From Prevotella sp. HUN102 (GTDB lineage Bacteria > Bacteroidota > Bacteroidia > Bacteroidales > Bacteroidaceae), in contig NZ_JIAF01000004.1 of NCBI RefSeq assembly GCF_000688375.1, positions 62,001-126,000 on the forward strand: a stretch of 64,000 nucleotides of DNA, written 5' to 3'. Below are positions 51,881-59,647 of this stretch, in pieces (positions within the stretch are counted from its first letter, which is position 1; each line of letters starts with the position of its first letter). The notes beneath the pieces were generated by a model. The model made no database searches. It saw only the letters and a list, made by a program, of their open reading frames with translations, and was not told where the DNA came from. A program made the translations under genes and the position numbers.

Positions 51881-51936
51881 TATCTCGTCTACTCGTAAAC
51901 TTGTCATCTCGTAAACTCGTAAACTTGTAAACTCAC
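51881..51936. repeat. Seven-unit 8-bp tandem repeat (consensus AAACTCGT)
   Basis: Units read TATCTCGT, CTACTCGT, AAACTTGT, CATCTCGT, AAACTCGT, AAACTTGT, AAACTCAC, an exact period of eight bases. It lies downstream of the convergent lipoprotein and queF genes. Confidence 0.75.
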
Positions 51937-51961
51937 AATCTTTGTTCCCTTACACGCTCAA

Positions 51962-52417
51962 CTACTCGTGGTTCATAAAGCGTGTTTCTGCCATTTTCTC
52001 GTATTTCGTACCCGGCTTACCGTAGTTTGCGTAAGGATAGATACTGATACCGCCACGCGGAGTGAAGATTCCCGTAACCTCGATATACTTCGGATCCATC
52101 AGTTTGATGAGATCCTTCATAATCGTGTTCACGCAGTCTTCGTGGAAATCGCCGTGATTGCGGAAGCTGAACAGATAGAGTTTCAGGCTCTTGCTCTCCA
52201 CCATCCTCACATCGGGAACGTAAGAGATACGGATTTCTGCAAAGTCGGGCTGCCCCGTAATCGGGCAAAGGCTCGTAAATTCGGGACAGTTGAATCTTAC
52301 CCAATAGTCATTCTCGGGATGTTTGTTCTCGAACGACTCCAGAACTTCCGGAGCATAGTCCATACTGTAAGTGGTCTTCGCACCCAACTGCTGAAGACCT
52401 TCGTCTTTTCTTTCCAT
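51962..52417 (-). CDS. queF: NADPH-dependent 7-cyano-7-deazaguanine reductase
   Basis: QueF reduces preQ0 to preQ1 in queuosine biosynthesis. It is 151 aa from the ATG at 52417 ([12 protein letters not shown]), the type I short form. The catalytic Cys lies in [20 protein letters not shown] (Cys near 51, Asp near 58). The substrate-binding [23 protein letters not shown] (Glu, His) is intact. A longer open frame upstream overlaps the transporter gene and is not used. It lies 33 bases after the transporter gene and shares its preQ1 riboswitch. Confidence 0.95.
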   Translation of the reverse strand: MERKDEGLQQLGAKTTYSMDYAPEVLESFENKHPENDYWVRFNCPEFTSLCPITGQPDFAEIRISYVPDVRMVESKSLKLYLFSFRNHGDFHEDCVNTIMKDLIKLMDPKYIEVTGIFTPRGGISIYPYANYGKPGTKYEKMAETRFMNHE

Positions 52418-52449
52418 TGTTTTAGGGAGTGAAAAAGTGATGGTGGCGT

Positions 52450-53142
52450 TTATCCTATGCTGAATATCTTCCAGATGCTGTAATTTACGCCATTGTCGTA
52501 AACATCCTCGCCCTCGTGTTCCTTGAGTTTCTTCACGATTCTGATTGTCATCGGCAGTGCAATAACTTCGTAGACGGTCTTCAGGAGAATCTGCCAAAGC
52601 ATCAGTTTCGGGAGTTCTTCCGTCGGAACCACACCACCCAGTGCCAATGGGAAGAAGATAATCGAGTCGCAGGTCTCGCCGGCAATCGTGCTGAGGATTG
52701 CACGCAGGGAGAACCGTTTGCCGCCATCGCGTATCTTCATCTTGCTCATTACATACGCATTGGCAAACGAACCAATGATGAAGGCAACGAAAGAGGCCGT
52801 CGCCACACGTGGTGCAAGACCGAAAATGGCGTGGAAACCTTCCTCATTCGTCCAGTAGGGAGCACCCGGAATCCAGTCGCACAGGGCACCCATCGTAACG
52901 AAAAAGAAGTTCATAGCAAAGCCCGTCCAGATGAGCAACCGTGCCTTACGGAATCCCCACACCTCGCAGACGCAGTCGTTGATGATGTAAGAGACCGGAA
53001 AGACAATGAGTCCACCTGTCAAACTGATGTTCAATACAGAGATTTGCTTGGTCTCGAGAATGTTTGCCGCAATGAGGCAAACACAGAAGAGGATGCTGAA
53101 TAACATAAACAGCACGCTCACTTGTTGTTTTGTTTTTGTCAT
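52450..53142 (-). CDS. Queuosine precursor transporter (YhhQ/VUT family)
   Basis: This 230-aa inner-membrane protein has six or seven predicted helices. The VUT/YhhQ pattern is clear: [52 protein letters not shown] and [20 protein letters not shown]. These carriers import preQ0 or preQ1. A preQ1-I riboswitch lies in its leader and queF follows, so the operon is for salvage of the precursor. No de novo queCDE genes occur in the window. Confidence 0.93.
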   Translation of the reverse strand: MTKTKQQVSVLFMLFSILFCVCLIAANILETKQISVLNISLTGGLIVFPVSYIINDCVCEVWGFRKARLLIWTGFAMNFFFVTMGALCDWIPGAPYWTNEEGFHAIFGLAPRVATASFVAFIIGSFANAYVMSKMKIRDGGKRFSLRAILSTIAGETCDSIIFFPLALGGVVPTEELPKLMLWQILLKTVYEVIALPMTIRIVKKLKEHEGEDVYDNGVNYSIWKIFSIG

Positions 53143-53145
53143 TTT

Positions 53146-53181
53146 CTTGTTTTGTTAAAGGGGGTTTAGCAAGTACCCCTG
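53146..53181 (-). promoter_or_regulatory. preQ1-I riboswitch
   Basis: On the minus strand the leader of the transporter reads CAGGGGTACTTGCTAAA, CCCCCT and then TTAACAAAACAAG. The short stem GGGG/CCCC plus an A-rich tail that folds back into the loop is the class I preQ1 aptamer. The tail TTAACAAAACAAG is the same as I recall for the Thermoanaerobacter tengcongensis preQ1 riboswitch. It ends 3 bases before the ATG, so binding of preQ1 would block ribosome access. Transcription would start near 53190. Confidence 0.9.
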
Positions 53182-53196
53182 TTTATAAATCGGGTG

Positions 53197-53204
53197 CAAA
53201 GGTA
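53197..53204 (-). promoter_or_regulatory. -7 promoter element of the queuosine operon
   Basis: TACCTTTG (minus strand) matches the -7 motif. The transcript would begin about 9 bases before the riboswitch, leaving a 48-base leader. Confidence 0.65.
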
Positions 53205-53368
53205 CGTTTTTAAAATGAAAACACATTGGCATCCGCAATAATTACAACCTAAAAAAACTTAAATAATAGTGTTACTTTCAATACAAATACTTATTTTTGC
53301 ATCCAATATTTCAACTGGCGTGGACAAAAGCAAAGAACGCTCGAACATTAAAAACAAATTAGTATAAT

Positions 53369-54202
53369 ATGAAGAAAATCTTTTTAGCAGTATTATTGGC
53401 AGCACAGGTTGTTGGTGCCGCTGCGCAGACAGACACAAAGCCTTATGAAGACAAGATCAATAAGATTGAGGCAGAGTACGAACAATTAGTTGCCACATAC
53501 AAGGAGATTGCCAAGAAGCAGACACTTACCGATGCCGACAAGGAAAAGGTAAAGGAAATAGAGGCAAGGGCAGAAGTGCTCGGCAAGCAGGAGTTTGAAA
53601 CCTCGATGGAAATCATCGAAAAATTCAAGGCAACAAAGTTCCCGGCGAAATACGTTGCCAACGTGATGTACGACGTGGAATACGAAAAGCTCGCCGAAAT
53701 CCTCGACCCATCAACAGGCTATTACAATGAACCGGAAATGAAGCAGGCCAAGGATCACTTCAATTCATTGAGCAAGCGTCGTCCGGGCTTGATGTTCAAG
53801 GATCTTGCTATGCTCGATATGAACGACAAAGCTGTGAAACTGAGCGACTATGCAGGCAAAGGCAACTACGTGTTCGTAGACTTCTGGGCAAGCTGGTGTG
53901 GTCCTTGCCGTCAGGAAATGCCGAACGTTGTAGAGGCATACAAGAAGTATCACGCAAAGGGTTTGGAGATTATCGGCGTTAGTTTCGACAACAAGAAGGC
54001 TGCTTGGACAGCTTCCGTGGAGAAACTCGGTATGACTTGGCCTCAGATGTCCGACCTTAAAGGTTGGCAAAGTGCTGCTTCCGAGGCTTACAGCATTCGT
54101 TCTATCCCTTCAAACGTACTGCTCGACCCATCTGGAAAGATTGTAGCCAACGACCTGCGGGGCGAAGACTTGCAGAAAGTTTTGGCTGAAATCTACAAAT
54201 AA
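53369..54202 (+). CDS. TlpA-like thiol:disulfide oxidoreductase, secreted
   Basis: This 277-aa periplasmic or surface thioredoxin-fold protein begins with a signal peptide (KKIFLAVLLAAQVVGAAAQ). An N-terminal helical domain (about 25-125, coiled-coil-like IEAEYEQLVATYKEIAKKQT) precedes the thioredoxin domain. The redox motif WCGPC is at about 176-180 and the cis-Pro lies in IRSIPSNVLLDPSG. The AhpC/TSA-TlpA group in Bacteroidetes is used in cytochrome or extracytoplasmic disulfide reduction. A -7 element TATTTTTG lies at 53292-53299. Confidence 0.9.
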   Translation: MKKIFLAVLLAAQVVGAAAQTDTKPYEDKINKIEAEYEQLVATYKEIAKKQTLTDADKEKVKEIEARAEVLGKQEFETSMEIIEKFKATKFPAKYVANVMYDVEYEKLAEILDPSTGYYNEPEMKQAKDHFNSLSKRRPGLMFKDLAMLDMNDKAVKLSDYAGKGNYVFVDFWASWCGPCRQEMPNVVEAYKKYHAKGLEIIGVSFDNKKAAWTASVEKLGMTWPQMSDLKGWQSAASEAYSIRSIPSNVLLDPSGKIVANDLRGEDLQKVLAEIYK

Positions 54203-54224
54203 AAGCCGTCAAAAAATATTTTAG

Positions 54225-54253
54225 CTCCTCCCCGAAAGGGAGGAGTTTTTTTT
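54225..54253 (+). terminator. Terminator of the TlpA-like gene
   Basis: CTCCTCCC-C (54225-54233) pairs with GGGAGGAG around a GAAA loop and is followed by TTTTTTTT. Confidence 0.9.
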
Positions 54254-54387
54254 GTTGTAAATTCCATAACAGCAACAGTCGTAACAGATACAACAGAAAA
54301 AGCGTCTATCCAAACAGACAGACGCTTGACAAATATTCTCTAAATCTTGCAAAATCTCAAGATACCGGCAGAGCCGTATATATCCCT

Positions 54388-55347
54388 CTATGCATTCATA
54401 ATCAGATAACTCAAATAGCCGATAAAGCCGCCTGCAAGCACAAAACCCTCCCAACGCTCGATGGTGTATTTCGTGAAGGAGAAGAGCCAAATCATAATCA
54501 TTGAGATTACCATCATAGAAAGGTCGGTCATTGTGATGCCCTGAATTTCCATTGGCGAGATAAGCCCGGTCAGACCGAGAATGAAAAGGATATTGAACAC
54601 GTTGGAACCAAGCACGTTTCCGATGGCAATACCACTGTTTCCCTTGCGCGCCGCAACAACACTCGTAGCCAATTCGGGCAGCGACGTGCCTCCGGCAACA
54701 ATCGTAAGACCGATAACGGCATCTGAAACGTTCAATGCTCTCGCCACCTGTGTAGCTCCTTCCACAAACAGGTTGCTTCCTCCTATCAGGCAGGCAAGGC
54801 CAACGACAATCCAAACGGCCGACATTACCGAATTCATCTTCGGCCGTTCCTCCAATGCTTCCTGCGCCAGCTCATTCTCTTTCTGCATATCGCTCTTCTC
54901 GATCTGTGCACCGCGAACGGTCATATACATAAAAATCAGGAAGAAGGCAAACAGGACGGCTGCATCGATACGGCCAATCTTACCATCAAAGCACATCATC
55001 ATCAGCAATACAGCCGCCACCATTGCAAACGGAATGTCCTTGCGGACGGTGGTTTTAAGAATTGTCATCGGGCAAACCAAGGCTGCAATACCTACAATCA
55101 ACAATGTATTGAAGATATTGGAACCCACCACATTACCCACGGCAAGGTCGGGAGTGCCCTTCAATGCAGACACAAGACTCACACAAAACTCGGGCATACT
55201 CGTGCCCATAGCCACTACCGTCAGGCCAATGACAATCTGTGAGACCTTCATTTTCTCGGCAACTGCTACTGCACCTTCCGTCAGACGGTCGGCACCCCAC
55301 AGAACGATGGCCATTCCCGCTACAATAAAAACAATGTTTAAGAACAT
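54388..55347 (-). CDS. CaCA-family calcium/sodium antiporter (YrbG-like)
   Basis: This inner-membrane exchanger is 319 aa, with two inverted halves of five helices each. The conserved alpha repeats are GLTVVAMGTSMPEFCVSL (about 40-57) and GLTIVAGGTSLPELATSV (about 203-220), both with the GTSxPE signature that carries the ion-binding Glu. GNVVGSNIFNTLLIVG and GNVLGSNVFNILFILG follow each. The acidic central loop (MQKENELAQEALEERP) is cytoplasmic. It is a single gene with a -7 TATCTTTG at 55372-55379 (minus strand). Confidence 0.94.
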   Translation of the reverse strand: MFLNIVFIVAGMAIVLWGADRLTEGAVAVAEKMKVSQIVIGLTVVAMGTSMPEFCVSLVSALKGTPDLAVGNVVGSNIFNTLLIVGIAALVCPMTILKTTVRKDIPFAMVAAVLLMMMCFDGKIGRIDAAVLFAFFLIFMYMTVRGAQIEKSDMQKENELAQEALEERPKMNSVMSAVWIVVGLACLIGGSNLFVEGATQVARALNVSDAVIGLTIVAGGTSLPELATSVVAARKGNSGIAIGNVLGSNVFNILFILGLTGLISPMEIQGITMTDLSMMVISMIMIWLFSFTKYTIERWEGFVLAGGFIGYLSYLIMNA

Positions 55348-55371
55348 AATAACCTATTAAATTAACTGCTG

Positions 55372-55379
55372 CAAAGATA
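55372..55379 (-). promoter_or_regulatory. -7 promoter element of the antiporter gene
   Basis: TATCTTTG on the minus strand lies 25 bases before the ATG. Confidence 0.6.
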
Positions 55380-55488
55380 CGCAAAATAATTTGATTCCAA
55401 AACTTCTTCACTCATTCTAATTGATATGGAAAGGACAAAACGGATAATCAGACAAACGCTGTCATTGCAACTGACAAAGACCGGTTTT

Positions 55489-55611
55489 TCAAACGTGCGA
55501 AGAATACATTTCATTCTTCGCACGTTTGCACTGCATTTTTGCGAAGATTGCGCTGCATTCTTCGCACGTTTGAAAACAGATATTTTATCCCTTGATTTTC
55601 AAGCATTTACA
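55489..55611 (+). repeat. Dispersed palindromic repeat, copy H
   Basis: AAACGTGCGAAGAATAC / CATTCTTCGCACGTTTGC and GCGAAGATTGC / GCATTCTTCGCACGTTTG hairpins are followed by the tail TTGATTTTCAAGCATTTAC. It abuts the terminator of hsp20. Confidence 0.85.
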
Positions 55612-55644
55612 AAAAGCCCTCAAATGCTCACGCATTCGAGGGCT
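55611..55644 (-). terminator. Probable hsp20 terminator
   Basis: Read on the minus strand, AGCCCTCGAATGC pairs with GCATTTGAGGGCT (one wobble) around GTGA and is followed by TTTTTG. It lies 130 bases past the hsp20 stop. Confidence 0.65.
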
Positions 55645-55773
55645 ACAACCTAACAATTACATTTATTTTATCTTAGCTATTAACTCTAAACAAAAGATAG
55701 TTTATTCCTTAACTGACATTTATGTGTTCCTATTGAAGATGTGAAAGCGATGCCTTCACAGAACGAGGAGGCT

Positions 55774-56181
55774 TTAGCCTACCTCTATCTGACGAGCAAC
55801 CTTAACCTCTTCCTGCTTGAGTTTCGGCAAGTTGATGTTCAGCACGCCGTCAGCCATCTTCGCACTGATTTTTTCCTTGTCCACATCTTCGGGCAGAATG
55901 AGGGTCTGCTCGTATTTGCTGTAAGAGAACTCCCGGCGAACATAGCGCGCCTTCTGCTCATTCTCGCTCTGCTTTTTCTCCATCTTGATGGTCAAGTCGC
56001 CGTCGGCATTCACGTTGATTACGAAATCTTCCTTGCGAAGACCCGGAGCTGCAAGCTCTACGGTATATTCATTGTCTGAGACCAACACGTTGATTGCAGG
56101 TGCTGTTGCGTTTGCCTTCGGCATATTGTTGTTGTAAAAGAAGTCGTTGAACACTTCCGGTAACCAAGAATTTCTGTACAT
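55774..56181 (-). CDS. Small heat-shock protein (Hsp20/alpha-crystallin)
   Basis: This holdase chaperone is 135 aa and prevents aggregation of unfolded proteins. The ATG at 56181 (MYRNSWLPEVFNDFF) is preferred to a TTG at 56187. The alpha-crystallin domain (about 30-125) has YTVELAAPGLRKEDFVINVNADGDLTIKME and ILPEDVDKEKISAKMADGVLNINLPK. An SD-like AGGAG lies just before the start. No standard -7 TAnnTTTG motif was found in its leader, which may indicate a heat-shock-type promoter. It diverges from a Crp/Fnr gene. Confidence 0.93.
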   Translation of the reverse strand: MYRNSWLPEVFNDFFYNNNMPKANATAPAINVLVSDNEYTVELAAPGLRKEDFVINVNADGDLTIKMEKKQSENEQKARYVRREFSYSKYEQTLILPEDVDKEKISAKMADGVLNINLPKLKQEEVKVARQIEVG

Positions 56182-56269
56182 AATCAAATCTCCTATTTTA
56201 GTTTGTTTATTTTTTATCGTTTATATGCTCTATATTGCAAGCAGCATACCAACACAAAAACAAAGACAA

Positions 56270-56299
56270 CTTGACAGAAAGAAATGACATTTTGTCAAG
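56270..56299. promoter_or_regulatory. Candidate operator between hsp20 and the Crp/Fnr gene
   Basis: CTTGACA (56270-56276) is inverted as TGTCAAG (56293-56299), and inside it TGACA-TTT-TGTCA (56285-56297) forms a tighter palindrome. Dyads of this sort are typical of Crp/Fnr-family binding sites. Binding could control both divergent genes. Confidence 0.4.
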
Positions 56300-56370
56300 A
56301 TGGGAAGAAAACGAGAGGACAAAGAAACGAGAAGGCAAGCAGAAAACTTGGTATTCCAGCCGAAAAGCAT

Positions 56371-56378
56371 TACTTTTG
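56371..56378 (+). promoter_or_regulatory. -7 element abutting the regulator start
   Basis: TACTTTTG ends six bases before the ATG at 56384. With the usual distance to the start of transcription, the mRNA would begin at or next to the ATG and be leaderless. Confidence 0.45.
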
Positions 56379-56383
56379 CAGAT

Positions 56384-57058
56384 ATGGAAGACAAAGTATT
56401 AAAGGTGCTCACAGGCTGCCCTCTCTTTGCAGGGATGAGCCCGGTTCAAATAGAAATGACGCTCGACAATGCCAATTACAAGATTGTTGATCTGCCATCG
56501 CACGATGTTTATGCGCTGGCAGGTATGCCCTGCAAATATGCCGACATCATTATAAAAGGAACATTGATTACCAGAATGGCATCGCTCTCGGGAAAACAGG
56601 TGGAGGTAAGCCGACTGAAAGAAGGCACTGTCATTGCGCCGGCTTTCATCTTTGCAGAAAAGAGGGCATTGCCCGTAAGTGTGGAGACGGACGGCAAGGT
56701 GCAGTTGCTGCGTATGAAACCCGAGGAACTGAAACTGCTGATAGATACGGACGAGCAGATTCGTATGAATTTCATCCGAATCCTCTCAAACATAGATGTG
56801 TTTCTCACACACAAGATGAAGGTGCTCAGCCTGTTCACGGTGAGAGAAAAGGTTGCCTATCTGCTGATGGAGGTTGCTGGCGAACAGGGCAGCAACAATA
56901 TCCGTCTTACCCGCTCGCGTCAGGAGATTGCCGATTCGTTCGGTATTCAGAAATTCTCTCTCCTCCGCGTTCTTTCAGACTTTGAAAAGGAAGGAGCACT
57001 GAAGATTAACGGTAAGGAAATTACCATACTCGACCGACAGAAGCTGTTGGCTCAGTAG
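56384..57058 (+). CDS. Crp/Fnr-family transcriptional regulator
   Basis: This 224-aa regulator has an N-terminal cyclic-nucleotide-binding-like beta-roll (about 10-125; CPLFAGMSPVQIEMTLDNANY, GTVIAPAFIFAEKRALPVSVET) and a C-terminal winged helix (NNIRLTRSRQEIADSFGIQKFSLLRVLSDFEKEGAL). The long helix between is FIRILSNIDVFLTHKMKVLSLFTVREKVAYLLMEVA. No cysteine cluster for iron-sulfur binding is seen, so it is not an FNR oxygen sensor. The frame is open to 56300, but a -7 element and a dyad lie in that region, favouring 56384. It diverges from hsp20. Confidence 0.88.
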   Translation: MEDKVLKVLTGCPLFAGMSPVQIEMTLDNANYKIVDLPSHDVYALAGMPCKYADIIIKGTLITRMASLSGKQVEVSRLKEGTVIAPAFIFAEKRALPVSVETDGKVQLLRMKPEELKLLIDTDEQIRMNFIRILSNIDVFLTHKMKVLSLFTVREKVAYLLMEVAGEQGSNNIRLTRSRQEIADSFGIQKFSLLRVLSDFEKEGALKINGKEITILDRQKLLAQ

Positions 57059-57126
57059 GGAAAGAGAAACCGTTGTTTTCTGTGGTTAAATCTGTTGATG
57101 CCCCTGAAAATCAGGATTTAATAAAA

Positions 57127-57163
57127 AAACTCCGTATGAACATTGCTGTATCATACGGAGTTT
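57127..57163. terminator. Bidirectional terminator
   Basis: AAACTCCGTATGA (57127-57139) pairs with TCATACGGAGTTT (57151-57163) and has A/T-rich flanks. It separates the convergent regulator and DUF5606 genes. Confidence 0.8.
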
Positions 57164-57168
57164 GTGGT

Positions 57169-57615
57169 CTATTCTTCTTCCTTACGGTCGTCGATGTTCT
57201 CGCCGTCGGTTGGCTTCAAATCTTCTTCAAAGTTTGTAATACCGGCCTTGATGAGGATATCGTACCACTGCAAGAGTTTCTTGATGTCGCTGTTGTGAAC
57301 ACGGTCGCGGTCGAAATCCGGAAGAACTTCTGCGAAATAGTCCTGCAACTCCTTTGCAGATGCCTTGCGCCAGTCTAACGAAGCAACCTTTCCTTCTTCT
57401 TTGTCACGTACTTTTCCGAGCACTTCTCCCAATGGAACATCTTCACTCTCAGTAAACATTGCAATATCAGCAAGACTGGTAACGCGGTCTGTTGCGAATG
57501 CAGGCACACGCTTGTGCTTTTCGTCGAGGGTTTCTACTATGAGGTTCATTTTAGCACGGCTTACCAACTTGTAAAGACCTGGCTTGCCGGCAATTGAAAG
57601 AATTGTCTGTAACAT
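57169..57615 (-). CDS. DUF5606 family protein
   Basis: This 148-aa cytoplasmic protein begins at the ATG at 57615 (MLQTILSIAGKPGLYKLVSRAKMN), a start conserved in the family. The N-terminal 60 residues resemble a small beta-barrel (KLVSRAKMNLIVETLDEKHKRVPAF); the C-terminal half is helical (KELQDYFAEVLPDFDRDRVHNSDIKKLLQWYDIL). The tail is acidic. The function is unknown and the family is restricted to Bacteroidetes. It follows coaE, probably as the last gene of the nusB operon. Confidence 0.85.
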   Translation of the reverse strand: MLQTILSIAGKPGLYKLVSRAKMNLIVETLDEKHKRVPAFATDRVTSLADIAMFTESEDVPLGEVLGKVRDKEEGKVASLDWRKASAKELQDYFAEVLPDFDRDRVHNSDIKKLLQWYDILIKAGITNFEEDLKPTDGENIDDRKEEE

Positions 57616-57696
57616 TGTCGTTTGTTTATAATTATTATTTGTTTTATTTATCTTAGGATACATTCCATCATTCAAATCCAATGAAAGTCTCCGTTT

Positions 57697-58260
57697 TTAA
57701 TCTCTTATCTGAAGCAAAAGACGGCTGATTTGTTCGTCTATGTCGTGTTTGCCATCGTTCACTATTTCATAATCGCTCCGATGCAGCACGGCTTCCTGCG
57801 GTAATTGGCGATGAATCCATTCCAAAGCTTTCTCGCTCGAAATGGAATCGCGCGCAACGATACGCTCAACACGCACTTCCTCGGGTGCAGTAACGCATAC
57901 CACCTTATCTATATATATACGGTTGATAAACCCACTATCGAAAAGTATCGCACTTTCAATCCATTCCAAGCCCGATTTTTCAAAATCACGGGCTACGGCA
58001 GGATGAACAATGTCGTTGATGGCTTGATTGTTCTCCTCACTTTCAAGCAGAAATCTCGCCATTACGGCTTTTTGCAACACGCCCTCCTCGAACACTTCTT
58101 CTCCAATAAGCTCTTGAAGTTGGTGCTGAAGCTCCGTGGAGGTGCGCATCAGTCGCTTTGCCGCCGCATCGCAATCGTAGACTTCAATCCCAATAGCGTT
58201 CAACCGTTTGCAGACATACGATTTTCCACTACCGATTCCGCCTGTAATTGCTACCTTCAT
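57697..58260 (-). CDS. coaE: Dephospho-CoA kinase
   Basis: CoaE phosphorylates dephospho-CoA in the last step of coenzyme A synthesis. It is 187 aa. The P-loop is AITGGIGSGKSYVCKRL (about 4-20), with VYDCDAAAKRLM (Asp in the CoA site) near 32 and the lid region VVCVTAPEEVRVERIVARD near 120. RSDYEIVNDG closes the domain. Its ATG overlaps the stop of the YbbR-like gene by four bases, so they are translationally coupled. Confidence 0.96.
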   Translation of the reverse strand: MKVAITGGIGSGKSYVCKRLNAIGIEVYDCDAAAKRLMRTSTELQHQLQELIGEEVFEEGVLQKAVMARFLLESEENNQAINDIVHPAVARDFEKSGLEWIESAILFDSGFINRIYIDKVVCVTAPEEVRVERIVARDSISSEKALEWIHRQLPQEAVLHRSDYEIVNDGKHDIDEQISRLLLQIRD

Positions 58261-59264
58261 CGCTGTTCGATAAGATAATCCACCTTGTCTGCCACCGGTC
58301 GGGCATTACGGATGCCGTTAGGCGTAGCGCGAAGGTAAACCCTGCACTTGTCCGATGTACCGTTTTCCACCTCCTTGTAATCCACGACTGCCGTGAAACC
58401 GTCAGGAAGTATCTGCTGTGTCTCAATGTTTTTCGGCATAGCCTTCACACGGGCCGTACCTGCTGCAAAGACAACCTTAATCTTTCCGGGGAACACGCGC
58501 ATTACCTTGTCTTCAGGAACATTGATGGCCTTGATAGGAACTTCCACAGTCTCCTCAATCAGAACGTCAGGATAGAGCTGCATCTTGACCGTGTTAGGAA
58601 CAAACTTGGCATTCTTTATCTTGCGCAAATTCACGTTGAGTTCCTTCATTTCTGTAAAGTTCAGGATTTCCTGACTCTCGGTGTATGCCTCGCGAATGCT
58701 GTCCAGCAATTCCTTCTCCGCATAAACGGTAACGCTATCGGGCGTAAATTGAACACGCGTGAGGAAATATCCTTCGGCAGGTATCGCCATTCCGGAGATT
58801 TTTACCGATACTTTCTTGTGCTGACCGTAATTAAACGTGAATGAAAGATTATTGGATTTAACTGCCGTAATCTTTGTACTGGAATACAATTGCTGTCCCA
58901 ACAGTTTCTGAATCTCGGCAATCGTTATCTCACCGGAATTATTCAAATTGCGATAAGTGGAGAAATCGAAGGTCAAAGGACGGATTTCCTTGCTGAAAAG
59001 ATACATCGCAAGGATGTAGCCCTTGTCTTTAATGGTAACACGGATAGTGGAATCGACCTCGCTCGTAAGCACTACATTCTTCGGAATGCCGGTCAAGCGT
59101 ATATCGATTGGTATCTCTTTCTCGTAAGTATCGTCCAAGGTGTTCGACAACCAAAAGAGTCCGCTCAACGCTAAGAAGAATAAAAAAATCAGAAACTCCT
59201 TGTTGAAGATTTTCAACAAGAGGTTCCTGACTTTATCGAATATGTTCAGCGAGTCGCCTACCAT
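58257..59264 (-). CDS. YbbR-like domain protein
   Basis: This 335-aa protein has one membrane helix near the N-terminus (FLIFLFFLALSGLFWLSN, about 23-40) and an extracytoplasmic part with three YbbR-like beta units (KEIPIDIRLTGIPKNVVLTSEVDSTIRVTIK; VSVKISGMAIPAEGYFLTRVQFTPDSVTVYA; VEVPIKAINVPEDKVMRVFPGKIKVVFA). In Firmicutes the related CdaR regulates diadenylate cyclase; in Bacteroidetes the protein is usually encoded between yajC and coaE, as here, and its role is not settled. Confidence 0.88.
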   Translation of the reverse strand: MVGDSLNIFDKVRNLLLKIFNKEFLIFLFFLALSGLFWLSNTLDDTYEKEIPIDIRLTGIPKNVVLTSEVDSTIRVTIKDKGYILAMYLFSKEIRPLTFDFSTYRNLNNSGEITIAEIQKLLGQQLYSSTKITAVKSNNLSFTFNYGQHKKVSVKISGMAIPAEGYFLTRVQFTPDSVTVYAEKELLDSIREAYTESQEILNFTEMKELNVNLRKIKNAKFVPNTVKMQLYPDVLIEETVEVPIKAINVPEDKVMRVFPGKIKVVFAAGTARVKAMPKNIETQQILPDGFTAVVDYKEVENGTSDKCRVYLRATPNGIRNARPVADKVDYLIEQR

Positions 59265-59295
59265 CTATCAATATCCACTAATCGCTGTTTAATGA

Positions 59296-59628
59296 TTATC
59301 TTACATTCTGCTGCATAGCCTGAGCATCAGCAAAAACGTAGCCCTTATCAACTGTAATCACAACGCCACGTGCGATTTCTACATCGATTTTGCTGCTTGC
59401 CATATCGATGCGCTTCACTGTACCGAAGATTCCTCCACCAGTAACCACAGAGTCGCCTTCTTTCAGTGCGTTCTGAAATTCACGAATTTGCTTTTGCTTC
59501 TTCTGCTGTGGACGAATCATAAACAACCACATTATCACGAAGATGGCAACCATCATCAAAATCATTGTCCATCCGCCACCTTGTGGCGCACCCTGCTGCA
59601 ATGCAGCCAATAGAATTGCTGTATTCAT
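59296..59628 (-). CDS. yajC: Preprotein translocase subunit YajC
   Basis: This 110-aa membrane subunit is associated with SecDF. One helix (about 20-38, WTMILMMVAIFVIMWLFMI) is followed by the family signature RPQQKKQKQIREFQNALKEGDSVVTGGGIFGTV and a beta domain. It lies 19 bases after nusB and 31 before the YbbR-like gene, in the same operon. Confidence 0.95.
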   Translation of the reverse strand: MNTAILLAALQQGAPQGGGWTMILMMVAIFVIMWLFMIRPQQKKQKQIREFQNALKEGDSVVTGGGIFGTVKRIDMASSKIDVEIARGVVITVDKGYVFADAQAMQQNVR

Positions 59629-59647
59629 TTCTTATATTTATTTTTAA

